Shown piece by piece: positions 1-14,300 of a stretch of DNA of 64,000 nucleotides. Origin of the DNA: Patiria pectinifera (taxonomy: Eukaryota > Echinodermata > Asteroidea > Valvatida > Asterinidae); assembly GCA_029964075.1 (NCBI GenBank), contig CM057141.1, forward strand, positions 10,974,001 to 11,038,000, read 5' to 3'. Under the pieces are notes generated by a model, which worked only from the letters and a program-made list of their open reading frames with translations, made no database searches and was not told where the DNA came from. Position 1 is the first letter of the stretch. Each line of letters starts with the position of its first letter. Both the position numbers and the translations under genes were made by a program.

Positions 1-3000
1 CTCTGTGTTATTCTCACAAGGATACCGTACGTTGTTGCAGGCTTTCTGTCACCGACAAAAAAAAAGTCAAATAATCAAGGGGGGGGGGGTTTAGTTTGAT
101 TGTGTTTGGTCTATGCAAATTGGAATCTGAAGTATATTTGTCCGATCCTTTTGGGGTGGTTTTGTTTAATATATGCGAATGCTTAGATCCCAGAGATGTG
201 ACTAATGCTTTAATAGGGCTCGGGCCAGAAGATTTTATTGTGTTTTTAATATTCCCTTCCAGTGTTGAATAAAACAAAATTGCTTCCTCTTTGTAGAAAA
301 TCACAGCTGTATGAACTGTGTGGTGACTTACACAAAAAAAAAATATTTTTTGGTTCTTGGTCACAAGATAATTACATGTACTTGTATACGTGAACTCAAA
401 ACTTCATTGTTTGGTAATTTATCACAGATTCAACAATTCACCTTCAAAATTCTTAGAAAGTTTTATTTTCCCGTCCAAAATATTTGTAAGTTGTAACCTG
501 TCACCACAAAAATGAGCATACAGTCGCAAATTGCCATTTTACAGTACAGTGGGAAAAGCAAAAATTTGATTTTTTTTTTTAATAACCTGTAAATCATGTT
601 CTCCAATTCTTTTGTTCCATCAAAACAGCTCTAAAACTTTTTTTCTTCCGATTTTGTTACTTGATTTTCATCCACTGTACAACATCGGGATTTTTAAATG
701 CCATTTTCTCCAAAATTATTTTTACAACTTCAATTTAGTTGGAAGTCTATATTTTCGTTACTGAGCTCAGTTCCCCAAAGTTGTATACAAGTTGCAAGCT
801 CTTGTTCTTCAGAATCTAGAAATGAAAATGTTCTTAAAAAAAAAAATGTTTTTGCCCCATTCAGACTAATACCAGTTTTGAAATACATAATGAGGTATAA
901 ACTCAGTAGAATACATCGACTTTTATTTTTAGCACTTGTCAACATATCAGAGATCAAAGAATTTGATTTAAGTAGACGGCTAGCAGAAAATGACAGTACG
1001 TATCCAGGAGCCCAACTTGAAGATCGCACCTTTGCTGCCTTGTAGCCAGTCCTCTTTAAAACCTCCAGGGCGTCTGGCACATTAGAGCGTGTTTCCTCGC
1101 GTCTCCGCAGCTGAAATTTCAGCAAGAATAATAACGCAGAAATCAGACCATCTCTCTTCTCTTTTTACCATCCCGGCATTAAATAGTGCAGCCCAGATAT
1201 ATATATATATATGTGCCGGGATGTGCTGGGGGCATGGTAGCGCCATGGCAGCCACGTGTAATGGAGTCCGTAATGGGATTATTCACATCATCTCGCCAAA
1301 ACGATGCCCAAGGTTGAAAACGAAATTGGTCGAAACGTGAAAAAGCTGTTACCTGAGTAGCAGGACGGCATGTGTGTGTGTGTTTTCAGTTTTTGATATT
1401 TTTTTCCTTCAATTTCTTTATTTCTCCTCTCCTAGGTGAATTACATAAAATGAACTTTTGGTAATTGAAACTGACTGATACTTAGGGCTGATCCAAATAA
1501 TTTCTTAGCCTTATTTTTAATTTTCTTTTTTAATTAATAAAATGCCTTTTTTTTTCTAATGAAGCAAATTTATTCAAAACATATATCCGTTCATCCAGTA
1601 GTAATTTGTACCTTTAGGGTCCAGAGTCTGTCCCTATTATCTGTGAAATTTCTAATTTGCCATTCAAGTAAAATTAAAAATGACCTCCCGCTATTTTTTA
1701 TTTGTTGGGTAGATAGTTTACTATTTATGATCACTCTTGAAAACTGATTGCATTAAGGAGTACATCCTAAATTCATGAATAACAAATGTACACGTCGTAA
1801 TGTAACAGGGTCTGGAAATTTTTTATTTAAATTTATAGAATAATCTAGTTCTAAGTTGTGAAAATGGTATGAATTTGTTCAGTCGTCAGTATAGTGTTAA
1901 ATTTTTTTTTTTTTTTAATCTTAACTCCAATTTGAAATGATTAGTTTATGGGAAAAGGCATTGGTGTTTTTTTTTTCTTCAGTTTAACAATTTTCAGTCA
2001 TTTTGTAACTGCGGTTAGCACATTTGTTTCATTTTACATGAAAATGTTTTTTTTAACAATCAACAATAGCATTGGCAACTGATTTTTTTTGTTTTTAAAT
2101 TAAGAAATATCTGTAGGCCTACCTATAAGATGTGTACATGTATGTGGGTGGATGTCTTAAAATTTGTTTGTTTTTTTTTCAGTCCAAAAGATAAAAGATC
2201 ATGATGTTGTCAGATAGCATCTGTATAAAAGAAAGAAAATCTGACAAACTAACAACATTTCACATTTCAGTTATTCCCCAGTGCGGGAATTTTCAGTGTT
2301 CCGTTGAAGAAACAGCGCTTTCCATTTTCATTGCAGCCACCTGCGTAATCAATAAGATTCCATCAGCCAGTTCACGCGCTGCGGCTGGGCTGCACGGCAC
2401 AAGCATAACAATTTGAGGCCCCTTAATAAACAGATCACCGCCTGCATATCTGCATCCCCTTCCCCCCCCCTACCTGAGCTGACTGTCTACGACACACAAG
2501 CACGCGCGCTGTTATTTTTCGGATGAGGGGAGTCATTAATAAGCTTGTGAAATGAGATGTGTGTACAGCACAGAGATAGAATAGGAAAGTACAGCTACTT
2601 TTTTTTTTACCTTCCATTTTGGAAAAAAATTCTGCTTGTGGTATCGCTGTACTTGTGTAATGCAGTCTGTAATGAAACCAGTCATCTATGCTAAAAATAT
2701 TGGTGCTGTGTTTGGAATTGCTTGACAGTTCCCATGAATTATTTTATTCCAGTAGGATTATGAATTTATTGTTAAATTTTGAGTTGACACTTTTTTAGTG
2801 TGTAAGGGGGAAATAGCCTTCCTAATTGATAAAAATTTGTTAGTTACAATTAACATGCATAAAACAGTCAGAGAATTTATTAACGCCAGACCATGACGAC
2901 ACCAGAAAGGATACAGTGATGTGATTATTGTAACACTGACAGGATGTATAAAACTCCCTATTTAAATATTGATCTGGTGATGTTTGGCTGTGTCCATTCC

Positions 3001-4779
3001 GGAGGGAGGGGAAATCCGGCCTCCGATGGGAGATAAAACAGCATTTCATCAGGAGATTATGAAGGGGTGAGGTTGCGCGTGTATAATTGATCCGCGCGGC
3101 TGATGTTCAGTAAAGCCATCACGCATAAACACACCCGAGCCGCTCACTGTAATAACTGCATCACGCCTGAGCGCATCCAGTAGGCCTAGATGATGCATGG
3201 TGCCGTCGCTCGCAGGCAGATGTGCGGCGGACAGGCGGCTGTTCTGAATCCCGGGGGAAGGTGTGACCCTTTTTTTTTTAATGGTTTCTATGTTTATCTA
3301 TTTCCTTTCGCTCTCTCAATCGTGAGATACATTTACGCTGCGATTTAGACAGCTGTCGCCCCCGTGTGACATGCAGTGCAGCGGTTGTTCAGGCAATGGG
3401 AAGCGAAAGCGCCCCGCTTGTCTGTCTGCCTGTCAGAGAAATTATTGCGCAGATCGGCATTAGCTTTCAGTAATAATACACAGCGTGCCAGTGGCGTAGT
3501 GTGTAATTGCGTGTTTGTTTATTTTTAACCTGGCTCTTTTCAAGGCAAAATGCTGATATTTGGAGAGATACATGTACATCATAAAGAATGACAACAGATT
3601 TTAAGTCAAAGAAAAGAGGAAAAGAAGGGGTTAGAATCTCTTTATGCCAGTGAGAGTATTTTTAGTGATGACTGTTGGATACTGTTTGTCAGAGTATTAA
3701 GTTTTACGATCAAAGACATTTTCCAATAAACTGTTTTTGTACAGTCAATTTCCTTTATGTATTCACACCCAAACAATTCAAAAGTGCATTTCCTGCCACG
3801 CAGTGTATCCCCCAACAGGCGAAATGCTATCATATTTCAGAATGTTGTTTTTATAATGCAGATTTCACAGAATTTATCAATCAGACCTCATGTGTACTTT
3901 TTTGTTGTTGTTTACTTCACAACTTGAAAAATATTGATTATCATTCAAGGAAAAAAAAATCAAACACACTTCTCTGGCGTGGCAGTTGGTCGGTCTGGTT
4001 TGTTGTTTGTTTGTTTTGAAACGTATTCAGGAAAAAATAAACGGAGACAATCCTGTCTGATGTAGATGTGCATATGCAACCTAGACCGCACCAATCCGGA
4101 TGAAGTCAATTTTGATCATGTATGTTACACGTATCCATGGTTACCAGGGGCCTTTGTCAGGTTGTTGATGACATTGCCGCGTGATTGGTCTGCCTGTCAT
4201 TAGTTGTACTTTTTCTAGGTACATGTATGATCACTGTTCCATTTCAGTCACCCGCTGATGTTAATAACAATGTAATAGGCCAACATTTGCAATGCATGTT
4301 ATTTTGTTTCACAAACACAAGTGCACTATGCGGACTAGTCTTCATGTGTTTTTTTTACATTGTCATTTGTATAGAAATGTTGCTGTTGTCATGTCTTTAA
4401 AAAACAATGTATTTGAGAGATTGTTTTAGTATTGGGACTTTTCAAATTAAAAAGATATTTGTTACTTTGTTTTTAGTAGAACGTGTTCTCAAACAGTTGG
4501 GAAAGGGGTGGGGAACCCCCAAAACAGGCAAATAATAAATAGATGTTGTCTCTTATTACATTTGTTTTTGTATTTGGGACAATACCAATGTTGTTTCCTA
4601 GGCTTTTGAGGAACTGTTCATAGTCGGAAGATTCCATAAACATTGATTTTTTTTATAACTACAAGTTCAGCAGAATATTCAGAGAGATACATAAATGTAT
4701 GAAAAGTAAGCGAGAAATTTCTTGAGCAAGCAAACATACGTTAAGTTTTGGGCTGTAAGCACAGAAGGATGGTAGAATT

Positions 4780-5055
4780 TGTCCTGATTGCTGTGGCCTG
4801 GGGTCGATTCCCAGCTGGGGTCATATGTGGGAAGAGTTTTTCATTGATTCTCTCCTGTGCCACTGGGTTTTCTTTCTGGGTTGTCGGGTTTTCCTCCCTG
4901 CGCAAAAAAAACAACATTTTTTGATCTGGCTGTGCTCCGTGGTTAGACATGGGTCGTATATCGGCTGCCTAAGGCCCTTTTACATGCTTTCGGCTCAACC
5001 TTGTTGTAGCTGCATCCTTCGCAATTCAGCTTATGCTGCGAGTAAAGATGATTAG
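4780..5055 (+). repeat. tRNA-derived SINE-like segment
   Basis: A pol III B-box-like motif, GGTCGATTCCC, lies near 4,802. It is followed by a tail that reads like the body of a SINE, including a GGGTTTTCCTCCC stretch. A related tail and a B box in the opposite orientation occur at about 33,200-33,400. The A box is not clear, so the 5' limit is uncertain. Confidence 0.45.
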
Positions 5056-5194
5056 CCCCGCCCCCCTCAAAATTTATTATTGTATTTAATTTATTTAATA
5101 TAATAACATTCTACAGTTTACAGTTGAAAGATACATTGCGTAAAAATACATATAATTGAATTAAGCAAGCAAACCAAACACGACAGTTGTTTAA

Positions 5195-5275
5195 AAATCC
5201 AAAATCTAATTGCCATATTATAAAAAAAGATAATAAATCCAAAATCTAATTGCCATATTATGAAAAAGATAATAA
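5195..5275. repeat. 2 x ~40-bp tandem duplication
   Basis: The unit containing CCAAAATCTAATTGCC occurs twice in direct tandem with only a few differences, just upstream of the acceptor of the first visible GSE1 exon. It looks like a recent local duplication in the intron. Confidence 0.8.
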
Positions 5276-5308
5276 GTTGATGATCCAATCTTTTTATTTT
5301 TTTAACAG

Positions 5309-8300
5309 ACCGGAAGATTCTTACGAGAGGTACAGTAGCTACCCGGGCCTGCGGCCGCCCCCCTTCATCCCCTTCTCCTCGCCCCCTAGCCACCTCTTCC
5401 CCCACCCCGCCATGAACCCTCTGGCGTTCTCTGGGTTGCGTTACCCCAGCGACTTGGCGGCCATGCAACTTTCTCATCTCTCCCCCGGGGTGTCATTCGG
5501 AGGTCTCGTGTCGCCGTCGGCGCAGCATGAAAGGTAAGCTGTTGATCGGTAGAAAATGTTGCATGGCAAAGTTGTGAGGCATTCTGGCAAAATGAGACAG
5601 AACTGGGCAGAGGTCGAAATAGGGGTTTGTTGGTATTGGGAAAGAGAATAAAATTCTCCTTACAATAGTGTTTGTTGCACTTCAATTGGACATTCCGTTG
5701 ACAAGTTATGGCTGTTTAAAGTTCGCATTTATCAACATGTCAAAAAAGGAAACATACTGAGAAAAAGGCTTTTATTGTTCGAGTTTTGTAGTTGTAAAAA
5801 TGAAAGATGGTAATTTGTTTCTCCTTAAATACACTTTTATTGTACAATTTTTATACTGTGCCTTTAAAATATGTGTAGTAGACATATCAAAGCTTATAAA
5901 TATCAACAAATCTGAAAATCAGTCGACTCTCATTAGTACAAACTCTGTTAATACAAAATTCTGGTTATAACAAACATAAAGCCTTGGTCCCGACTGTGCA
6001 TTTATGCACAATGAATGGGACTTATGTCCCTCTTAATACGAAAACCTGATATAACAAACAATTTGGCTAGGTCCAAACGAGTTTGTTATAACGAGACTCG
6101 ATTGTATACAGGTGTTTTTTTTGCACTTTTCTCCACTATTGCCTGTGCCCAGTTCCGTCTCATTTTGCCAGAACGCCTCACATTTATGCAATTAGCAAAA
6201 ACCTGCTGAGTACCAGCCACGTGCAATACACATTGCATGACCTTTTAGCTGGTAACCTGTTTCTGCTTAACAAGTATTTATTGTGCTCAGCAAAATTCTG
6301 TGCTGAGCAGTGCTCAAAACCTCTTCTTTTTTTCTTGATACATGTAGGTGGGATTGTCAAATGGGCTGTACATTTTGGAATAATTTAGTATTCGATTACT
6401 CGAAACTAGCTCTACCTTCCTCAATCCTGCAAAATCTATTATTATGTTCTTACAGAGAGAAGTTGCTGTTGGATCAGCAGCGGGATCGTGAGCGGCGGGC
6501 CGAGGAAGCCAAGCAGGAAGCAGCTCAGAAGGAGAAGCAGCAGCAACAGCAGCAGCAACGAGAGACGGAACGGGAGAATCACGACAGGACAGGGCTGTCC
6601 AGGAGCCAAGAGGACAAACGCAACTCACCAAGAGGTACTTTCACTTTCTTTCCCCCCAGGATCTGAAGAGCCAGCTAATTCAGGAGATTCACAATGCAGT
6701 GCGCCACCGTAACGTTTGCCATGGAGAGTCCATTGGTAAAGTTTACGGTCGACAAAACACGGCGTGAATGAGTGTCAGCAGACAACTTGGGCTAATTTGT
6801 TGTTGATTGGGGCATAGCATTCTGCCACCTTACAAAAAACACCATATTGATAAAAAAGGATAAACAGGTACTCTAATCATAGACTTATGAAACTACTGAC
6901 TGAAAAAAGTAACAATTTCAAATAGCCCGTGCTGCAGATTTGTCGACCATCTCCCACAGTGCACTGGGAAAATGAACTCTCTGTGGCAAACTCTTGGTGG
7001 CGCACTGCATTGTGGATCGCCCGAATTGTCCTCTCTCACGCTAACTGAGTGACTGGCTAAGTGAGTAAGTGGATGAGTGGGTAGGTGACTGACTGACAGA
7101 CAGACAGACAGACTGACTGACAAACAGACTGGAGCATGAATGCAAAGTAATCTACTTTTGAATTTCGCCCCCAAATGCAGACGGCTCTCACCTGCGGCCC
7201 TCCAACGCTCACCACCACAATCACCACCATCACCATCATCACCACCAGCAGCTGGCTCACTCACAGCATCACCCGGGCTCACCACGGGTGCCCTCCTCCT
7301 CTTCCTCCGCTTTGGGTCACCGCGGGGAAGAACTGGCTCCTCTACCACTACTCAAGAAGGCTGATGGGGATGACCGGTGGCACAGTAAACATCTCAAGGA
7401 TGGCTCCAGCAACGATGTGCAGTACCGCCACGTCAGGAATTCACAGGTAAAGTCCACGATTGTTTGTCTTTCCTCCGAGATTAGATTGAACCATTAAAGG
7501 TAATTTGACATTTTTTTGCAAACATTCAATAATGAAACTGCTAAAATATGACTTGATTGTAAGGTAAATAATAGTATCAAGCATCTTGTGAAATCGTTGC
7601 GTCTAGTATGTGGTCCTTTTGGAGCAAAGACGAATTACCATCATTTTCTCACAATGGTTAGGACCACACAATTGTAAGAAAGAAAGAAAAGAATACTGCC
7701 CCAAATTGACCAAATTTAGTTTTGTTTGCAATTGGTTTCATATCCTTGAATGAGAATTATTTTCCCTAATGATAAATTGGGATCATACCACAAGAGGGTC
7801 AAAGTCGAAACGCATTAAGGAACATTTGGAAGGGGGGGTTTTCAACCGAAAGCTAATGTTGCGTCAAGAGAAATGAAGACGCATTTTCATAGTTTTCTTA
7901 GACAGCATGATATCTACCGAGGTGAAAGTTCGACTGGTTAATTTTTTTTTGATTACCTGCTTCAAATTCATTGCATTGTTGTTGCAGGAATTGGCCATTT
8001 TTTTTTTGGCAAGTGGCATCTTTTAAGCCTTGTCTTATGATGGTTTAATTAAGCAATTGCAGCCATGATTTATTTTCGTCAAAATTCCGTCATGCATAAG
8101 TTTCCTACTTATTTAAATACTCACTTAGTCTGCCATCAGAGCTTGTAGTTTCAATTCAATACAATTCCTTGGTTCTTTTTTGGGGGGCAGGCAACATCAC
8201 ACGAAAACCACATTGCGCACACCTCGGAGAAAGAAAGGAAGTCATCACACCACGAACGAGAGTTGCTGCTCCAGCAGGACAGACGCATTGCAGAGAGGTA

Positions 8301-11300
8301 CGTTGACCTTTGAACTTTGAACATGACCTTAACTCCTGTCTCCAGTCCTTGAGAAAGGCCTTGTTTGAATTTGTAGGCGAGGGCTGTTGAGTAGGTCTTT
8401 TTACACAACTATTTGTATGTGAAAAACGTAGAACTATATTAAATTTACTAGAGTGCTAACTATTCATTCTTACGCGTGGAGATACTTTGAAGCCGGCCTG
8501 GGCACAGACATTTTGAATTCATGTGCGTGTTTGTGGAATAATGAAAGTAGATAGAGTGAATTTTGAAAGTGTACTCTAAATGTAGCGCGCAAGAACAATA
8601 TACACCAACAACTTAAATGTGAGCCATGATGGTTAAAAACATCACAGCAAAAATCATCTGCAGAGGATGCAAGCACGAGTTTGTGTTCTTTGTGCAGAGC
8701 AAAATGACATGCTCCTTTACTGATTGTGCGTTTTGGTTTTGGACATATCGGCTTCGATAACTCATCTGTATAGAATACAAACGCAGACATGCAAAGAGCC
8801 GTACGAAAGCCGTACAAAATTTTGAGCTTACCATAGGTTTGTGCACAAACATGGATGTGCCCAGCAGGCATCACTTTGTACATCAAATGAACGCTCTGGT
8901 GATTGTGCGTTTGGGTTTTGGGCGTATAAGCCTCGTTAACGAATTTAATGTAGCTCTATGGTGGGAACATACTGATGACAGACATACTTGCAGCTCTTGA
9001 AGCCCAGTTTGAACATTGCCAAATTTCCTCCTCGGACACCTTTGTGCAAACAGTAGATGGCACTTTTTGACCTTTTTTGAGAACCCCAGTGGGAGGGACA
9101 AACTGCTTGCACATACTGGCTTTGTACGTATGATGCATGACTTATTATATTCTGAATGGGCACTAGGGCTGTGCATAGGAACCGGATACCCGAGTACGCG
9201 ACCACTGATGTCAGGAACTGGTTCCAGATTATGGGATCGGGTACCCCTAACCAACTTTACAAAGTACTTGGTAACTTCTCAGACAATGAAAAAGGAAAGG
9301 TTTTGAATGCCACTCGAGGGGAATTTTCAAAATGAAAACCAGGCTACATGAAAAACCAAAACAGAGTTCACGTTTATGTGCATTTTAAAGTTGCAAGTCC
9401 TTTAGCCTGCGTTGTACACCATGTTGTTGTGTTGTCATGTGCACCTTTATGAACAGTCTCGACAGCAACTTCTGGGGTTTTAATTTTGGGTTTGGGTTTC
9501 TTTTACGGATACCCGGGTACCCGTGTTTTACTTCAATAGGGTACCTGGTTCCTGTACTACTCTTAAATGCACACCACTAATGGGCACCAACCCGTAACTT
9601 CTTCGTGTGAGCATCAGGCGCCTGGCCACAGTATGTCCCTCCTAGTGGTCTTCCCCAACTCGCTCTTTGTAACCGTCTAGGGGGTACTTGTATACTGAGT
9701 CCATAACTAGCCTGGAATATTGCTGTTGAAATTTCAAGTAGCTACACAGTCACTGAGAGAGCTTTTTTTTTTAAAAAATCATCGCGCCGCCGCCATTTTT
9801 TTCCTACGTTTTTTAAAAAATTTCGAGAGACTGTTTGACTGTTTGTTGAATACACGTGACTATTTACTGTACCGAGTTGTGCTATAAATACATATGATAT
9901 GCGCGCGCGTAACGCGTGTTTTTGTGGGAAATGGAGAGCAGGGCGCAGCGGCAGCTGCAGCAGCGGATAGATATGGTCGCCGCGCGCGCGATGCATCGTG
10001 AACATACGATGAGTTTAGAGTCGTGAAAACGCAGGACTGTTATTGAATACATTCAGGATGTCATTTTTACCACTTGCTTATTATCAGGAGACAATATGGG
10101 CTTGCACACATTTGGTAAAGATGTGATCCTGTTGGCTCTGTCCATGTGCATGTACGAGTCAGTATAAACACAATGCTTTATTGGCTGTCTTCTGAGTAGG
10201 ACTTTATTGGTGTACGTGGATTTTTCTACTTGTACTGAATAATTTTATGTAATAATCTCCCATTTGATGTACCTACAGACATGAGAAAGAGCGGACTTTA
10301 TTGCGAGAGCAGCGGAACCAATCAAGAGGGGACCATCACCATAGCAGTAGACCGCCCCCTCTGGTGTCGCCAGTGCGTCCATCTCGCGAGGAAATATACC
10401 GCCATAAACTCTTCAACAACCACCGGCCCGCGAGCCAGGACACTGTCATTCCGCCGCAGTACGACTACGAGAGGCTCAACAGCGTCGACCGGATTCTCTT
10501 GAACGATAAGTCGTCGGTTGCAACATCGGCAAATGCAGCGACAACGTCAGCGGCGGCTGAGAAAGCTTGGTATGAACAGCAGCGCAGCTTGATGGCCAAC
10601 CGGGTGCAGAGTCCTCACGGAAACGCGGCTAGGGAGTTTGACCACGAGGCACGCGCTGTCGCCAACAGTCACGGCCCGCCGCCGCCGCAACCGGCAACTG
10701 CACACAACAAGTCGTCTCATCTGAGTCAGTATGACTACGACCGGCCCCATGCGGAGTTCAACTACCACCTGCAGGAGTTCTATCGGATCAACCAGCAGGC
10801 ACGGGAGCTGCAGAACTCCCACAGTGGGGACCAGCTGCCGCCGCCACCCACGGTGCAATTGAACGAAAACGGGGAACCGGTGGTGTCAAAGCTAGACCTC
10901 GAGGGCCGCCAGCGGTTGGAGACTCGAGCCAACGGCATCTACATTTCTAGCGAGAGTGAGTCGGACAGTGAGGAAGAGACTGAAGTTAAGAGGGAACGAT
11001 ACCGTAAGAGGATGCACAGAATTGTCAGAAAGTCCTGCATGACTCTGGATGATTCAGAGAAGAAGACCAACTTCTTCCAAGTCATGGGTCTGGTCACACA
11101 TGGGAAGAAAGAAGGTAATATCACCCGTAACAAACTGTTTTACAAAGTCTTCCAAAAAGTGTTTATTGCCGTACCCCTCCATGTACGCACTCGGTATCTG
11201 CTCATTTGATCATATCCAATGCTGTTCAATTGCAGTTTGATTACATGTGTTAATGGATATAAAAAAGTATCCCAAGTGCAAATTGCTTATGTGAAGATTG

Positions 11301-14300
11301 GTGGCAATTTTTCTAACCTAAGGTGTTGGCTAGAGACAGTGCAAAGTCAATGGAGATAATCTGATTGTGTTTTGTGTATTCTTTTAAGAATTATGTCATT
11401 CATACAATGCAGTCATACCTCATAATTGCCCACTTTTCAGTTTCCTACTTTTCCAAATTTCCTACTTTGGAGTTTCTAACTGATCAATATATAAATTTTC
11501 ACTGTTCAGATTTCGAAATGGACCAATTTCCAACTTGTTATCCTTCCAACTCAAAAAGGTTCAGCTTTTATCATCCCAACTTCAAAATTTCCAACTTTAC
11601 GAATTGTTACTTCCCAATTACTAACGGTCCAATATTCAACTGTCTGTCTTTCCAAATTGAAAATTTCCTTTTGTCCAAATTCCAACCATTTTTTGTTCAG
11701 AGATAAACGAGGAAAAACGGAGAAAACGGCGGATATGGCTGAAGGAGGACCAGCCCACAGCCAAAGTCAGACGGCCTTCGTCGGAACCAGCCAGTCTGCT
11801 GCCCTCGCCGGCCAAGCTGAGCCAGGAGGACTTCCAACGAGAGCTGGACTACCCCCACAAGTGCCGGTTCCTGCGCGGCCTGGGGCTGGACGTCGTGGGA
11901 CGAGACAAACGGAAAGGTGCGTGGTCGGGATTTATTGTTGTCAAAATGGCTGTAGGAATCACATTGGGTTCATTCCTTTATCACTGGCCTTTGGGCCAAT
12001 GCTGGCAACAAACCAAAGGTTTCATCCATTTCAAAAAATTCATTTTGAAACTTAGCACACAATTCGACACAATTAAAAGTATTTGCAAATGCGAGTTCTG
12101 CAGAATAGTACGAATAATGAATATTTTCATGCTGCCATAAAATTTGCTTTTCATTCATTTTTAAATAAAAAAAATATATATACAGTGGAACGTCACTATC
12201 ATGAACAGCACGGGATCCACAGAAATGTTTGTAATAGCGATCGTTAGGTATAGCAATTTTAAGCTGCCAATGCTCCAATACTCACTTTTTAATAAATACC
12301 GGTAGCACTCTTCAGAACTTCACCCTGCACGCCCTGGTAGTTACTGAAAGACGACTTTTAACACGTGCCGAGTATTGAATTATGTAATTACACAGTTTTT
12401 CAGTTTTTAAGCTTACTACCTACTACCTACCTACAGCAATGGGTAGCTTTCCCTTCTATTCCTTGGGGAAATAATAGCCAATTGTCGCTCTTCTGTTGAC
12501 ATTTTTCAACAACAATGTTCGGTTTGTTTTGTAAACCAAAATCGAGAGCCAAGGATGATGTTTGGTATAGCGGAGTGTTTGGTATAGCCGTTGTTTGGTA
12601 TAGCCGTTGTTTGGTATAGCGACGTTCCACTGTTTTTGATTCCACGAAGCTTCTGGAACAATTCCATCAACCGTGTCCTCTACAGGGAATCAATTCCTCA
12701 AAAAGGTGGAATCGAGATTCCGCTTCAGAGCTTGTCATCGACATGAATTGATTATGGTGCAGAATTGCTCCAGCCTAGCGCTGTGTGGTTTTCTATTGCA
12801 AGCCAAGGAAAGAGATATTGTGATTGCACTAACCGTTTTGTGACCTTTGATACAAATTGTATCATGAAACATCTTACCTTGAACATGGGATGCCAATTTT
12901 TCAATCTTTCTTTTCCCCCCACCACTCTTATTTTTTTAGAAATGGAGAAGGCACGAGCAGCTGTTGAGGTGTACCGGATAAGGCAAGCCAAGAAGAAAGA
13001 GGCAGCAGCGACTGGAGAAGAGGCTAAGGGGAAATCGGAGTCTGCAGCCGGCGGCTCTGAAACGGCGCAGACACCGGCCGGCCCAACCAACTCCGGTACG
13101 GATGCGGGACGTATTTGATTTACTTGAGACAAAAGCTTGTGTTTCAAGCATTTAGCTTTTGGCTGACATGGTTTGTGGTCTAGGTGCTATTTGGTTTTGG
13201 TATAGGTTTGGCTGGGATAGGATTCTGGTCCTGTGCAGGGATAGCTCAGTTGGTAGAGTCCTGGAACAGTGTCCAGGAGGTCGCAGGTTCCAATCCTGCC
13301 CCAGTCAATTTCTTTGTTCTAGTCAATTTCTTTCCCGTTTGGTTCTGATGTGAACCCTGTCAGTTTCCTTTTGTGGTGTATTTGATGATTTATAATATTT
13401 GACGATTTATAATAAAAGGCTGTATCTTTGAGTGATCGCTGATGCTATTTCATACTGGTAGGTCTGTGACATTTCTAATGTTGCTAGTATCGGAACTTTG
13501 GACATGATCCCTTGCCATTTGGCACATACAGGTTTATGCCTCCTGACTAGCACCCCACAACACTGACTTTGACACGTAGTGAGACCTCCAACATAGGGTT
13601 GGATAGCTTAGTTGATAGAGCTCCGGTACGCTAATCCAGAGGTCGCAGGTTCAAATCTCAGTCCATTCAATTTAATTGTTCTACCAAGTGTTGAATTTAA
13701 GTGATCAAAGTCAGTTACCCCAATGTTTGATGAAAAATGAATTGGGTCATTATTTTTCTTGCCATCAAACCCAGGTACTGATAGCAAAGCAGAGAACTCA
13801 GAAAATGCCCAATGCAAGACGGCTGTCGGCGAGACTTTCCCCAACCATTTGGTGTCGTCACCCGGGGCGCAAGCCCACCTGAAAAATGAGAGGACATTGC
13901 TGAGCGGGGGTAGTAGCACTCCCCAGACTCGGACCCCGGACAATATGCTGCACGGCCGGCAGTCGACGCTGTCCGAAAAGGACATAAAGAAAGAACCATC
14001 TGTGAGCAGCGAGAGAGCAGACTTGCCCCGATGCGGCAGCAAGGGCAGTGCCGCGGCACTCGCTGACCAAAAGGAAGCATTGCCCTTCTCAGCGGCCGCC
14101 TTGCTGTCACGGGGAGGGCCAGCGACAGCAACGGCGGCGGGGAAATCGTCCCAGTTTGAAGGCTTTGCCCAAGAGTTCCATCAATCTGTACTGAGGACCA
14201 CTCAGGAGGCCATGGCTCATCAGAGGGTGGGTACCACTGGCCCCAACCTACTCCAGGTAGACCCCCAGAGACGGGACAAGCATGCCCATGCCGGCCTGAC

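Larger units (their letters stand above)
1..5308 (+). other. GSE1 intron (or 5' flank) without recognised exons
   Basis: No exon could be supported here. The first GSE1 exon in the window starts at 5,309 with the last base of a split codon, so coding exons must lie upstream of position 1 and this stretch is most simply an intron. It is AT-rich with many T-runs. It holds a (TA)n run near 1,196-1,212, a GC-richer block of complex sequence at about 3,060-3,530, a SINE-like segment at 4,780-5,055 and a 40-bp tandem duplication at 5,195-5,275. Reading frames in this interval lack both homology and matching splice phases. Confidence 0.7.

Noticed and set aside
10547-10858. 103-residue minus-strand frame
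   Set aside because: Lies wholly inside the plus-strand GSE1 exon, whose splice phases and homology are clear; a shadow.
11365-11706. 113-residue frame upstream of a GSE1 exon
   Set aside because: Low-complexity pyrimidine-rich repeat reading; the acceptor at 11,700 and phase match a different frame.
13242-13310. tRNA gene
   Set aside because: A and B boxes are present but the acceptor and anticodon stems do not form a proper cloverleaf, and a second diverged copy follows; called as SINE.
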